Part shown: one piece after another, positions 9,630-17,586 of the stretch | Layout: each line of letters opens with the position of its first letter | How positions within the stretch are numbered: position 1 is the stretch's first letter | From: Bog-473 sp963770645 | Lineage (GTDB): Bacteria > Actinomycetota > Acidimicrobiia > Acidimicrobiales > RAAP-2 | Assembly (NCBI GenBank): GCA_963770645.1 | Contig: CAVYQL010000004.1 | Span: 496,001 to 560,000, forward strand | Direction: 5' to 3' | DNA length: 64,000 nt | Program-made: the position numbers and the translations under genes | Notes under the pieces: generated by a model | Told to the model about the DNA's origin: nothing | The model's database searches: none | The model's input: only the letters and a program-made list of their open reading frames with translations

Positions 9630-10435
9630 GCTGCTGCCCCCTGTCTCGGGGTGCTCGGGCCCCGTCGGCCCGGCACCCCGCGCGGCACGCTGGGTCGCGC
9701 GTCGGGCAGGCCGGTGACCCTGTCCTCGGGCTTGGTGAGGTACACCACCAGGCTCTTACCGATGACCGGGCTGAGCACCCGGTCGGCCACCCGCGTCACC
9801 GCCGGCGCCTTGACGATGTCCCACACCAAGACCTTGTGATACGCGGCCACGGCCGGGTTCGCTTCGTTGGAGGGCCCGACCAGGCAACGTAACCACCAGT
9901 ACGGCGAATGCAGCCCGTGGGCGTGGTGGTAGCCCGTCGGCTCCAGCCCGGCCGCGCCGAGCCGCCGTTCGAGCGTCGAGCGGCGGTAGATGCGCACGTG
10001 GCCGCCAGGCGTGTCGTGGTACTCGTCGGAGAGTGCCCAGTTGATCGCCTCGGGTACGCACCGCGGCACCGTCACCGCCATCGTCCCGCCCGGCCGCAGC
10101 ACGCGGGCGAGCTCGCGCATGGCCGCCGTGTCGTCAGGGATGTGCTCGAGGACCTCCGACGCGATCACGCGGTCGAAGGTGGCGTCGGGGAAGGGCAGCG
10201 CCAGCGCATCGCCCTGCACCGCCGTGGCCGGATGGTCCGAGGCGAGCTCCCCTTGCTCCACCATGGCGCCCAGCGTCCCGAGCACCTGCGCCACTTCGTC
10301 GGCGCCGGCGTCGAGAGCCACCACCGACGCGCCACGGCGCGCCGCCTCGAAGGCATGACGCCCGAAGCCACAGCCCAGGTCGAGGAGGCGGTCACCCGGC
10401 GCGACGCCGAGGCGGTCGTAGTCGACGGTCAACAT
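9626..10435 (-). CDS. class I SAM-dependent methyltransferase
   Basis: 269 residues. Motif I is LLDLGCGFGRHAFEAARRG, the acidic ribose-binding residue lies in VVALDAG, and the post-motif is FDRVIASEVLEHIPDDTAAMRELARVLRPGG, a classical UbiE/Methyltransf_11 layout. The C-terminal 90 residues extend past the core fold and end in a basic, Pro-rich tail. Its start codon overlaps the glycosyltransferase stop in a TGATG arrangement, which implies translational coupling. Substrate is unknown; context suggests a glycosylated lipid or polysaccharide. Confidence 0.9.
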   Translation of the reverse strand: MLTVDYDRLGVAPGDRLLDLGCGFGRHAFEAARRGASVVALDAGADEVAQVLGTLGAMVEQGELASDHPATAVQGDALALPFPDATFDRVIASEVLEHIPDDTAAMRELARVLRPGGTMAVTVPRCVPEAINWALSDEYHDTPGGHVRIYRRSTLERRLGAAGLEPTGYHHAHGLHSPYWWLRCLVGPSNEANPAVAAYHKVLVWDIVKAPAVTRVADRVLSPVIGKSLVVYLTKPEDRVTGLPDARPSVPRGVPGRRGPSTPRQGAAA

Positions 10436-11898
10436 CAGGCCGCCTCGGGGGCGAGCGGAGTCGCTATCGGGGCGCCCGGGAGCGGCAGACCCTCGAGGAT
10501 GGCCCGGTAGCAGGCGGCCGTCCCCGCCGCGGTGACCTGCCAGGTGAAGCGGCTGACGACCCGTTCGCGGCCGGCCGCGCCCAGGCGGGCCCGCAGCTCG
10601 GGGTCGTCGAGCAGGCGGGCGATGGCGCCGGCGAGCGCGCCGGGGTCGTCGGGCGGGACCAGCAAGCCGGTCTCCCCGTCGGCGCCCACGACCTCGGGCA
10701 AGGCGCCGCCGGTCGTGGCCACCAGTGCGACGCCACAGGACATCGCCTCGACGGCGGGCAGTGAGAAGCCCTCGTAGAGCGAGGGCACCACGGCGACCTC
10801 GGCCTCGCCGTAAAGCCGGGCCAGCTCCTCGTCGCTGATGCCGCTCACACAGTGGACGGCATCGGCCAGCCCGAGGCGTGCGATCGCCCGGTCGACCCGT
10901 CCGCCCTCGCTCGGACGTCCGATCACCGTCAGCTCGACGTCGCGCTCGGTGCGCAACTTGGCCACCGCCTCGAGCAGGGGCACCAGGCCCTTCATCGGGA
11001 CGTCGCTGCTCGAGGTGACCATGACCCGACCCGCGATGGGATGCACGTCGTCAATGGGACGGAAGACGGTGTGGTCGACGCCGACGGGAACGACCGTCAT
11101 GCGCTCGGGCGCGACCGCCATCTGCGCCGCGACGTCCTGGCGCGAATTCTGCGAGACGGTGACGACGGCCGGCAGGGTGCGGGCCACGCGCAGTTGCATC
11201 CCGAGAAAGCCGAACCAACGCCGGGTCGTGAGGCGTTGCCAGGGGTTGGTCGTATGCGAGAGCGCGAGCAGCCGGTCCACCGTGATGGGGTGGTGCAGCG
11301 TCGTCAGGAGGGGCCACCCGTCCTCGACCATACCGAGCATGCCGGTGCCGAGGCACTGGTTGTCGTGGACGACGTCGAACTCGTCGCGTCGCTGGGCGAG
11401 CAGCTGACGCGCGCGCAGCGAGAAGGCCAGAGGCTCCCCGAAGCCGGCGGTGCACATGATGGCGAACTCGACCCAGTCCTCGCGCGACGTGAACTCGCTG
11501 CGGTGCGGGATGCGAAAGGGGTCCGGGTCCCGGTAGAGGTCCAGGCCGGGCACGGGCGTGAAGCCGACCCCCGGATCGAGCTCGGGCCACGGTGGGCCCG
11601 AGAAGACCTCGACCGAGTGCCCGAGGGCGACCAGCTCGCGGGTGAGGTGGCGCGAGTAGACGCCCTGGCCACCGCAGCGCGGGTTCCCCCGATAGGTCAA
11701 GTATGCGACGCGCAGGCCCCCCGGACGAGGTGGGGCGGCGCTGATCGGGGCAGGCACTTCAATGTGGCGGGACCGTTCCCACGACTCCTTGGTCTCGATC
11801 CATTTCTGGCGGGGGCTTTTAGGCAATGGATGTCTCGACTCGGCCCACCATGGCCGCATAGCCTCCCCGAACGCCCTGGTCCGGCGCAAGCGGCCCAC
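10435..11898 (-). CDS. GT4 family glycosyltransferase
   Basis: GT-B fold enzyme of up to 487 residues. The N-terminal Rossmann domain starts near residue 60 (LRVAYLTYRGNPRCGGQGVY, the GGxG acceptor loop) and the C-terminal donor-binding domain carries SLYEGFSLPAVEAMSCGVAL, the E-x7-E signature of GT4 retaining transferases. The first 60 residues are basic and not part of the fold, so the GTG at 11898 may be too early; an ATG near 11857 is an alternative. It heads the three-gene operon running down to 8505. Donor and acceptor are not predictable. Confidence 0.9.
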   Translation of the reverse strand: MGRLRRTRAFGEAMRPWWAESRHPLPKSPRQKWIETKESWERSRHIEVPAPISAAPPRPGGLRVAYLTYRGNPRCGGQGVYSRHLTRELVALGHSVEVFSGPPWPELDPGVGFTPVPGLDLYRDPDPFRIPHRSEFTSREDWVEFAIMCTAGFGEPLAFSLRARQLLAQRRDEFDVVHDNQCLGTGMLGMVEDGWPLLTTLHHPITVDRLLALSHTTNPWQRLTTRRWFGFLGMQLRVARTLPAVVTVSQNSRQDVAAQMAVAPERMTVVPVGVDHTVFRPIDDVHPIAGRVMVTSSSDVPMKGLVPLLEAVAKLRTERDVELTVIGRPSEGGRVDRAIARLGLADAVHCVSGISDEELARLYGEAEVAVVPSLYEGFSLPAVEAMSCGVALVATTGGALPEVVGADGETGLLVPPDDPGALAGAIARLLDDPELRARLGAAGRERVVSRFTWQVTAAGTAACYRAILEGLPLPGAPIATPLAPEAA

Positions 11899-11939
11899 GC
11901 CAACCCCTGTGGACGCGCACGGCGCGGCTCACGACGCGC

Positions 11940-13184
11940 TCACGAGAGGCCGAACCAGCCCAAGACGGTCAAGAGCACGTAGACGGAGGCGACCCCGGCC
12001 ACGGCCACGATGCAGAGACCACCGACCCACCGGGCGACGGGGCCGTTGGCGGCCGAGCCCAGCAGCGAGCGCCGGTTGGCCAGGATCAGGATCAAGATCA
12101 GCGTCATCGGGGTGATGACGCCCTCGAGCACCTGCGTGTTCAAGATGAGCGTGATGAGGTTGCCCGGCACGAGGACGACAGCCGCCCCGACCAGGATCTG
12201 GAAGGTGAAGATCCCGAGGAAGACCGGCGCCTGGCGGAAGCTCGAGGAGACGGAACGCTCCACGCCGATCGCCTCGGCCACCGCGTAGGACGTCGACAGC
12301 GGCACCACCGCGGCGGCCAACGCGGACGCGCCGAGCAGACCCAGCCCGAACAGCGTCTCCGCCGCCGCACCGGCGACCGGCTTGAGGCCCTCGGCCGCGG
12401 TGGCCGCCGACGTCAGGACGCCCGTCCCCCCGATGGTGGCGCCGGTGGCCACGATGATCGCCATCGCCACGACGTTGCTCACCACCGCACCGACGACCGC
12501 GTCGGCTCGCTGCAGACCGTACTGCTCAGGCTTGACCCCTCTGTCCACCACCGCGCCCGCCTCGTAGAGCTGGATGTACGGCGTGATGGTGGTGCCGATG
12601 AGCGCGACGGAGAGCAAGAGGAACGACTTGCTCGCGACGAAGTGGGGCCACACGGTGTTGGCGGCCACCGCCTTCCAGTCCGGGTGTCCGAGCACCGCGG
12701 CGATCGGATAGGCGATGAACACCAAGGTGAGAAGCAAGAAGACGCGCTCGGCGTAGCGGTAGGAGCCGAAGAGGACGAGGGCCCAGATGGCCACCGCGGC
12801 GACGGGGACTGTGATGTAGCGCGAGACGCCCCACAGCTCGAAGGAGGTGGCGATCCCTCCGAACTCGGTCACCATGAGCCCGACGTTGGCGATGGCGAAC
12901 GCAGTGATGGCGAACGCAGTGAGGCGGAGGCTGAACTGCTCGCGGATGAGCGCGGCCAGCCCCTTGCCCGTGTGCACCGCGAGCCGGGCCACCATCTCCT
13001 GGACGATCACGTAGGCCACCGTGATCAGGACCATCAGGAACAAGGTGCGGTAGACGAACTGCGCGCCGGCCGACGAGTACGTCACGATGCCGCCGGCGTC
13101 GTTGCCGGCGGAGGCCGCGATGAGCCCGGGCCCCGCGGCGGCGAGATAGACGAGCCACCGCCGCCGCGGGGCCACAGCCCTCAC
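11940..13184 (-). CDS. NRAMP-type divalent metal transporter with altered metal site
   Basis: 414 residues and about 11 membrane segments of the SLC11/NRAMP (LeuT) fold. In TM1 the canonical DPGN is DAGG: the Asp is kept and the Asn is lost. In TM6 the canonical MPH is TPY (GTTITPYIQLYEAG), so the Met that favours transition metals is a Thr. Loss of that Met is a property of NRAMP-related magnesium transporters, which fits the coupled upstream gene encoding a MgtE-type regulatory domain (4-bp overlap). Mg2+ or a broad divalent spectrum is therefore more likely than Mn2+/Fe2+ specificity. That is inference from two motifs and gene linkage. Confidence 0.85.
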   Translation of the reverse strand: MRAVAPRRRWLVYLAAAGPGLIAASAGNDAGGIVTYSSAGAQFVYRTLFLMVLITVAYVIVQEMVARLAVHTGKGLAALIREQFSLRLTAFAITAFAIANVGLMVTEFGGIATSFELWGVSRYITVPVAAVAIWALVLFGSYRYAERVFLLLTLVFIAYPIAAVLGHPDWKAVAANTVWPHFVASKSFLLLSVALIGTTITPYIQLYEAGAVVDRGVKPEQYGLQRADAVVGAVVSNVVAMAIIVATGATIGGTGVLTSAATAAEGLKPVAGAAAETLFGLGLLGASALAAAVVPLSTSYAVAEAIGVERSVSSSFRQAPVFLGIFTFQILVGAAVVLVPGNLITLILNTQVLEGVITPMTLILILILANRRSLLGSAANGPVARWVGGLCIVAVAGVASVYVLLTVLGWFGLS

Positions 13185-14611
13185 GACAACAGGCGCGGAA
13201 AGTGGAAGCGGCCCTTCGTGGGCACCAGCGCATCGAGGACGTCGTCAGCGAGGATGCGCCCGATCGGAACGCCGGTGTCGTCAACCACCACCATGGACTG
13301 GCGCCGCGCCTCGATCAACTGGCGCGCCACCTCCTTCGCCGATTCGTGCGAGCTGACCGTGACGACGTCCTCGTCCCCGAGCAGCGCCGACATGCGCGTG
13401 TCGGTATCGGCGCGCAGCGCCAGCAGGATATCGAGCACCGTCACGTCACCCACGAGCCGGCCGTCGCTGTCGACGACGGCGACGGCGTCGAGGTCGGTAC
13501 CGTGCGCACGAGCCTCGGACAGGCGGTCGACGACCTTCTTGACCTTGTCCCCCGACTTGGCCGTCACCACTGCGGTGGTCATGATGCCCCCGGCCTCGTT
13601 CTCCGAGTAGCCGAGGAGCTCGCGCAGGGCGAGCGCCGTCTTGGGCGGGACGTGCCAGAGCACCTCGCCCTGGACGGCCTGGGGCAGGTCGCGCAGCGCG
13701 TCGGCGGCCTCGTCGGGCTCCATGGCGGCCAACAGGCGCGCCGCCTCAACGGGGTCGGTCTCACGCAGCAGCTGCTCGAGGTCCTCGGGCTGCATCTCCT
13801 CGAGCGCGTCGGCCGCCTCGTCGGGGCTGAGCGCGGCCAGGAGTTCGCGCCGCTCGTCGCGCCGCAGGTCTTCGAGGAGGTCCGCCAGCTCGCCGGGGCG
13901 CAGGCGGTGCAGCCCCTCGTTGGTGGTCTTGAGACGCACGGGGCTGGCTTCGCCGTTGGCGACGGCGTACCCCCCGCTCGTCTCGCCCCCGGACTCGGTG
14001 AAGGGCTGGATGGTGGCCCAGTCGATCACCCGGTCCGGCGTGGGGCGCGGCCGCCACCGGCGCGGGCCGAGCCGGCGCAACAGCGTGGCGTTGGAGACGT
14101 CGGCGCCCACGAGGCGGATCCGACCGATGACCTCGGCGAGATAGAGGTCGGCGGCGCGGATGACCTGCACCCCCTCGACGTCGACGAGCTGGTGGTCGAG
14201 GACGTCTTTGGCCAGCAGCACCTCGCCGGGGCGGCGGATGACGTCGCGCAGGTCGAGGCGCGACGACCGCAACAGCACTTCGGCGTGGCCGATGCGGTCG
14301 ATGGCCGACGCCGGCACGAAGGCCAGCCGGCGGCCGACTCGAATGACCAGGCCGGTCACGGGTGGGTAGACCTGGCCGTCGGCCCAACGCGCGACGACGT
14401 CGTCGAGACGACCGATCTCCTGGCCGGTCTGGTTGCGCACGGGACGGCCCAAGATCCCGGCCAGCGAGACGATGGAGTCGAAGACACCCTCGGAGGCGAG
14501 GATGCGACGGGTACGCCGGCGGCGCTGGTGCGGTTGGCGCTCCGGGTCGCGGGCGCGCCCGGGCAACAGGCGCGCACGGCTCGGTGCGCTGGTCGGTGGT
14601 GGCGTGGCCAT
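13181..14611 (-). CDS. PRC-barrel / MgtE_N / tandem CBS regulatory protein
   Basis: 476 residues with no membrane segment. Order: basic N-terminal tail; PRC-barrel-like beta domain (about 40-190); MgtE N-terminal superhelical domain with repeats such as LSPDEAADALEEMQPEDLEQLLRETDP (about 230-345); then two CBS motifs (about 355-470). MgtE transporters use exactly this MgtE_N-CBS unit as a cytosolic Mg2+ sensor attached to a membrane domain. Here the membrane domain is absent and the next gene, overlapping by 4 bp, is an NRAMP-type transporter. The likely role is Mg2+-responsive gating or assembly of that separate channel. The ribosome-binding site is GAGGAGG just upstream of the ATG at 14611. 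Confidence 0.88.
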   Translation of the reverse strand: MATPPPTSAPSRARLLPGRARDPERQPHQRRRRTRRILASEGVFDSIVSLAGILGRPVRNQTGQEIGRLDDVVARWADGQVYPPVTGLVIRVGRRLAFVPASAIDRIGHAEVLLRSSRLDLRDVIRRPGEVLLAKDVLDHQLVDVEGVQVIRAADLYLAEVIGRIRLVGADVSNATLLRRLGPRRWRPRPTPDRVIDWATIQPFTESGGETSGGYAVANGEASPVRLKTTNEGLHRLRPGELADLLEDLRRDERRELLAALSPDEAADALEEMQPEDLEQLLRETDPVEAARLLAAMEPDEAADALRDLPQAVQGEVLWHVPPKTALALRELLGYSENEAGGIMTTAVVTAKSGDKVKKVVDRLSEARAHGTDLDAVAVVDSDGRLVGDVTVLDILLALRADTDTRMSALLGDEDVVTVSSHESAKEVARQLIEARRQSMVVVDDTGVPIGRILADDVLDALVPTKGRFHFPRLLS

Positions 14612-14666
14612 GGAGCTTCCTCCTCTGGCTCGTCGAGCGGATTGCGGTCGGATCGGTCGGGGACGA

Positions 14667-14738
14667 CGGGCGCGTCACGCGCCCGCCTGGGTCTCAGCGA
14701 CCGGCGCCTGCCCCCGTGCAAGCCCCTCGACGGGGGCT
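14667..14738 (-). promoter_or_regulatory. competing hairpins in the leader of the MgtE_N/NRAMP operon
   Basis: Between the leader peptide and the structural gene lie three stems. A perfect 8-bp stem with a 3-nt loop (14667-14674 with 14678-14685) stands shortly before the Shine-Dalgarno sequence. Further 5', 14710-14717 pairs perfectly with 14730-14737 (8 bp), but 14721-14726 pairs with 14733-14738 (6 bp). The two share 14733-14737 and so are mutually exclusive. This is what an attenuator controlled by a leader ribosome looks like. It does not match the M-box consensus that I know. Confidence 0.55.
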
Positions 14739-14760
14739 CACGACACGCTCGTGCGACAGC

Positions 14761-14823
14761 TCAGCCGATGGCACGGAGTGGGCATGCGCCGGCTGCGCTA
14801 CTGGGGGGTTCGCCCCTCGACAT
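14761..14823 (-). CDS. 20-residue leader peptide upstream of the Mg-transport operon
   Basis: An ATG at 14823 preceded by a full-strength Shine-Dalgarno sequence (AAGGAGGT, 14831-14838, 7-nt gap) opens a short frame, MSRGEPPSSAAGACPLRAIG, ending in TGA at 14763-14761. The ribosome-binding site is the best in this part of the window, which is unusual for a peptide with no visible domain. The EPP triplet followed by further Pro codons resembles Mg2+-sensing leader peptides such as MgtL, in which Pro/acidic runs destabilise ribosomes at low Mg2+. The mutually exclusive hairpins at 14710-14738 follow directly, then the PRC-MgtE_N-CBS gene. Function as a cis-acting sensor is inference. Confidence 0.6.
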   Translation of the reverse strand: MSRGEPPSSAAGACPLRAIG

Positions 14824-14951
14824 GGCACACACCTCCTTCTCCGTCATTTCGCACGGACCGGTCGAACCGAGCTTTTCGGCCCTCCATCCTACCGGCGGCC
14901 GGCCGGCGCCGAGGGGAGAAGGACCATGCCGCGGCGGGTACCGTGCGTGGC

Positions 14952-16193
14952 ATGGACCTGGCCTACCCACCAGAAGCCGAGGAATTTCGAGCCGAGATCG
15001 CCGCTTGGCTGCGCGACAACCTGCCCGAGGGCTGGTTCGAACCGGGGTTCTCCATGACGCCCGCTGCACGCAAGGCGTTCAACGAGGAATGGACGGCCAA
15101 GCTCTACGGCGGAGGCTGGATCTGCGCCAGCTGGCCCGCCGAGTACGGGGGCAAGGGTCTGAGCCTGCTGCAGCAGGTCGTGTTGAACGAGGAATTCGCC
15201 CGGGCCGGTGCGCCGCTGCGCGCGGACTTCTTCGGCGACACTCTGGTCGGCCCGACGATCCTGCAGTGGGGCACCGAGGAGCAGAAGCAGCAGTTCATTC
15301 CTCGCATCTTGAAAGGCGAGATCGCCTGGTGCCAAGGATTCAGCGAGCCCGACGCGGGGTCGGACCTCGCCAGCCTGAAGACGCGGGCCGAGCTCGACGG
15401 CGACGAGTGGGTCATCACCGGGCAGAAGGTCTGGACGACCCAGGCGCAGTACGCCGACTACATCTTCCTGCTGGCGCGCACCGACCCGAACGTGGACAAG
15501 CACGCCGGCATCTCGTACCTGTTGGTGCCCATGAAGCAACCCGGCGTCGAGGTGCGCCCGATTGAGCAGATGGACCGCTCGGCGGAATTCAACGAGGTCT
15601 TCTTCACCAACGTCCGCTGCCCCAAGGACAACGTGATCGGCGGCGTCAACAACGGCTGGAAGGTGGCGATGACCACGCTCGGCTTCGAGCGCGGCACCTC
15701 GTCGACCACGGGTTACCGCCGATTCAAGAAGGAGTTCGAGGAGATACTCGAGCTGGCACGCCAGCGAGGGCTGGAGAGCGACCGCCTGACCCGCCAGCGG
15801 CTGGCGCGGTCGTGGTCGAAGATCAAGATCATGGAGATCAACGGGTACCGAACCCTGACCGACGCGTTGTTGGGCACGCACACAACGGCCGCGCTCGGCG
15901 CGTGCAACAAGATGTTCTGGTCCGAGGCGCACCAAGAGACGATGCTCCTCGCCATTGACATCTTGGGCATGGAGGGCCAACTCCTGCTGGGCGACCCCAG
16001 CGGCGACACGATGCTCGGAGGCCGTCTGACGTCGCCGCGTTACCCGGTCAACAGCCTCCAGTCGTCCTATTTCTTCTCACGCTCAGAGACGATCTGGGGC
16101 GGCTCGGCCGAGATCCAGCGCAACATCGTGGGCGAACGGGTGCTCGGATTGCCCAAGGAGCCAAAGGAGCCGAAGAAGCCCAAGGCGGGCTGA
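14952..16193 (+). CDS. acyl-CoA dehydrogenase
   Basis: 413 residues from the ATG at 14952 (MDLAYPPEAEEFRAEIAAWL). The three-part ACAD fold is evident: helical N-terminal domain, middle beta domain with QGFSEPDAGSDLASLKTRAELDGDEWVITGQKVWTT, and helical C-terminal domain ending IWGGSAEIQRNIVGERVLGLP. The MCAD-type catalytic Glu position is Gly in IWGGS, so the base must be elsewhere, as in FadE-type enzymes acting on branched or steroid side chains. FAD-dependent alpha,beta-desaturation of an acyl-CoA is the expected reaction. The C-terminus carries a KEPKEPKKPK tail. It is divergent from the Mg-transport operon and shares its promoter region. Confidence 0.9.
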   Translation: MDLAYPPEAEEFRAEIAAWLRDNLPEGWFEPGFSMTPAARKAFNEEWTAKLYGGGWICASWPAEYGGKGLSLLQQVVLNEEFARAGAPLRADFFGDTLVGPTILQWGTEEQKQQFIPRILKGEIAWCQGFSEPDAGSDLASLKTRAELDGDEWVITGQKVWTTQAQYADYIFLLARTDPNVDKHAGISYLLVPMKQPGVEVRPIEQMDRSAEFNEVFFTNVRCPKDNVIGGVNNGWKVAMTTLGFERGTSSTTGYRRFKKEFEEILELARQRGLESDRLTRQRLARSWSKIKIMEINGYRTLTDALLGTHTTAALGACNKMFWSEAHQETMLLAIDILGMEGQLLLGDPSGDTMLGGRLTSPRYPVNSLQSSYFFSRSETIWGGSAEIQRNIVGERVLGLPKEPKEPKKPKAG

Positions 16194-16362
16194 ACCGGAT
16201 GCGCCCGCCGGTGCGCGTGCGGCTCGGCGTGCCAGTTCGCATCCGGGCACCAGCCGGGTTGCTGCACTCGCACTGCGGAATGTTTCGCACACAGCGAGGT
16301 CGTCGCATAGGGTGCACCACCGGGGCGAAATGACGCGCACCGGCGCGGGGAAGTGGTAGCGG

Positions 16363-17031
16363 ATGGCCGATCGGCCATTGAAGGTGATGGTGGTCGACGG
16401 GCACTCGGTCTTCGCAGAAGCGCTCGCGCTCGCCATCGACACGAGACAGGATCTCAGGTGCGTGGGGACGGCGCGCGACGTGGAGCAGGCGCTCATGCTC
16501 GCGAGCGCCGAGGGACCGGAGGTGGCCGTGATGGACGCGCAACCCGATACGGGCGACCCCGTCCGGCCGGCGCGCCAACTCCTCGAACATCACCCCGAGA
16601 CCAGGGTGCTCGTAGTGACCGGCCTGCCCGTCAGCCCGGCCTTGGTGCGGGACGCCGCCGACGCCGGAGCCAGCGGCCTCTTCCCCAAGTCCGTCAGCCT
16701 CGGCGTCGTCGTCGAGACCATTCCGGGGTTGCGGCCGCATTCCTTCGCCATCGACCGCTCCAGCCTCGTCTCGCTCTGCGACGCCGCGCCCGGCGTGTCC
16801 CCCGTGCGGCGAGCGGAGGGCGGATCATCGCTCCTGACCCGCCGTGAGCTGGATATTCTCGGCCTGCTGGCCAGCGGGGTCGATCTCCAGCGCGCCGCAG
16901 CCCGGCTCGGGATCACCGTCAACACCGCGCGGGGGTACGTGAAGAGCCTCTATCGCAAGCTCGGCGTGCACAACCAGCTCGAGCTCGTCGCGGTCGCGCG
17001 CGAGCGGGGCCTGCTCGACATGCTCCCCTGA
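16363..17031 (+). CDS. response-regulator-like LuxR/NarL family transcription factor
   Basis: 222 residues. The N-terminal half is a receiver-like domain: VMVVDGHSVFAEAL, a possible phospho-acceptor in VAVMDAQPD, Thr in LVVTG and Lys in LFPKSVS. The C-terminal HTH is typical: LTRRELDILGLLASGVDLQRAAARLGITVNTARGYVKSLYRKLGVHNQLELVAVARERGLL. The first acidic pocket keeps a single Asp and a Pro-rich stretch replaces the usual MP after the acceptor, so phosphorylation may be weak or absent. No histidine kinase gene is adjacent. The promoter region (16196-16362) shows nothing else. Confidence 0.88.
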   Translation: MADRPLKVMVVDGHSVFAEALALAIDTRQDLRCVGTARDVEQALMLASAEGPEVAVMDAQPDTGDPVRPARQLLEHHPETRVLVVTGLPVSPALVRDAADAGASGLFPKSVSLGVVVETIPGLRPHSFAIDRSSLVSLCDAAPGVSPVRRAEGGSSLLTRRELDILGLLASGVDLQRAAARLGITVNTARGYVKSLYRKLGVHNQLELVAVARERGLLDMLP

Positions 17032-17166
17032 CGACGGACACGTCGTGGCTGCGACGGCGCGTCTGCCTCACGAACCTCCGCCCGAGCACCGTTTCACATA
17101 GCGTGGGCCGGCGATGGAAGTCGTCCCGGACGGCCGGGCCGCGGGATGCGAACGGGGTGAGCAGCG

Positions 17167-17586
17167 ATGCTGGTGAGAGAGTGCCTGAGGACCGCGCCGG
17201 TGACCGTGCCGCCCGCCTGCTCCTTGGAGGAGGCCGCGCAGCTACTCGGCAGTCACCGCGTCGGGTCCCTGCTCGTCGTGGACGCCGGCCGGCTGGTCGG
17301 GATCGTGACCGACCGTGACATCGCCGTGCGCGGCATCGGAGAGGGCCAGGCGCCGACCTCGGGCGTCGCCTCGGTGATGACCCCGGACCCCCTCACGATT
17401 CAGGGCTCCGCCGACGTGTTCGAGGCATTCGCCACGTTCAAGACGGCGTCGGCCCGGCGGCTGCCCGTTCTCGAGGAAAGCGAGCTCGCCGGCATCATCT
17501 CGGTGGACGACCTTCTGATCCGGCTGCTCTCCGAGTTCGGCTCCTTGCTGCACCCGGTCGCCGAGCGGGTCATTCACCCGGCCTGA
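17167..17586 (+). CDS. tandem CBS-domain protein
   Basis: 139 residues made of two CBS motifs and nothing else: LVRECLRTAPVTVPPACSLEEAAQLL, then GRLVGIVTDRDIAVRGIG, then a second motif ending LAGIISVDDLLIRLLSEFGSLL. Stand-alone CBS pairs bind adenine nucleotides and regulate partners; none can be named here. The gene converges on the MFS transporter gene with a 13-bp overlap of the two 3' ends. It begins 135 bp after the LuxR-type regulator and may share its transcript. Confidence 0.85.
   Translation: MLVRECLRTAPVTVPPACSLEEAAQLLGSHRVGSLLVVDAGRLVGIVTDRDIAVRGIGEGQAPTSGVASVMTPDPLTIQGSADVFEAFATFKTASARRLPVLEESELAGIISVDDLLIRLLSEFGSLLHPVAERVIHPA

Noticed and set aside
14612..14950. M-box (ykoK) or yybP-ykoY riboswitch for the Mg-type operon
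   Set aside because: The diagnostic conserved loops of both classes are missing; the leader-peptide model explains the visible signals better.
13202..15565. 787-codon plus-strand frame across the MgtE_N/CBS region
   Set aside because: It is antisense to a well-defined gene and runs through the operon leader; no domain is recognisable.
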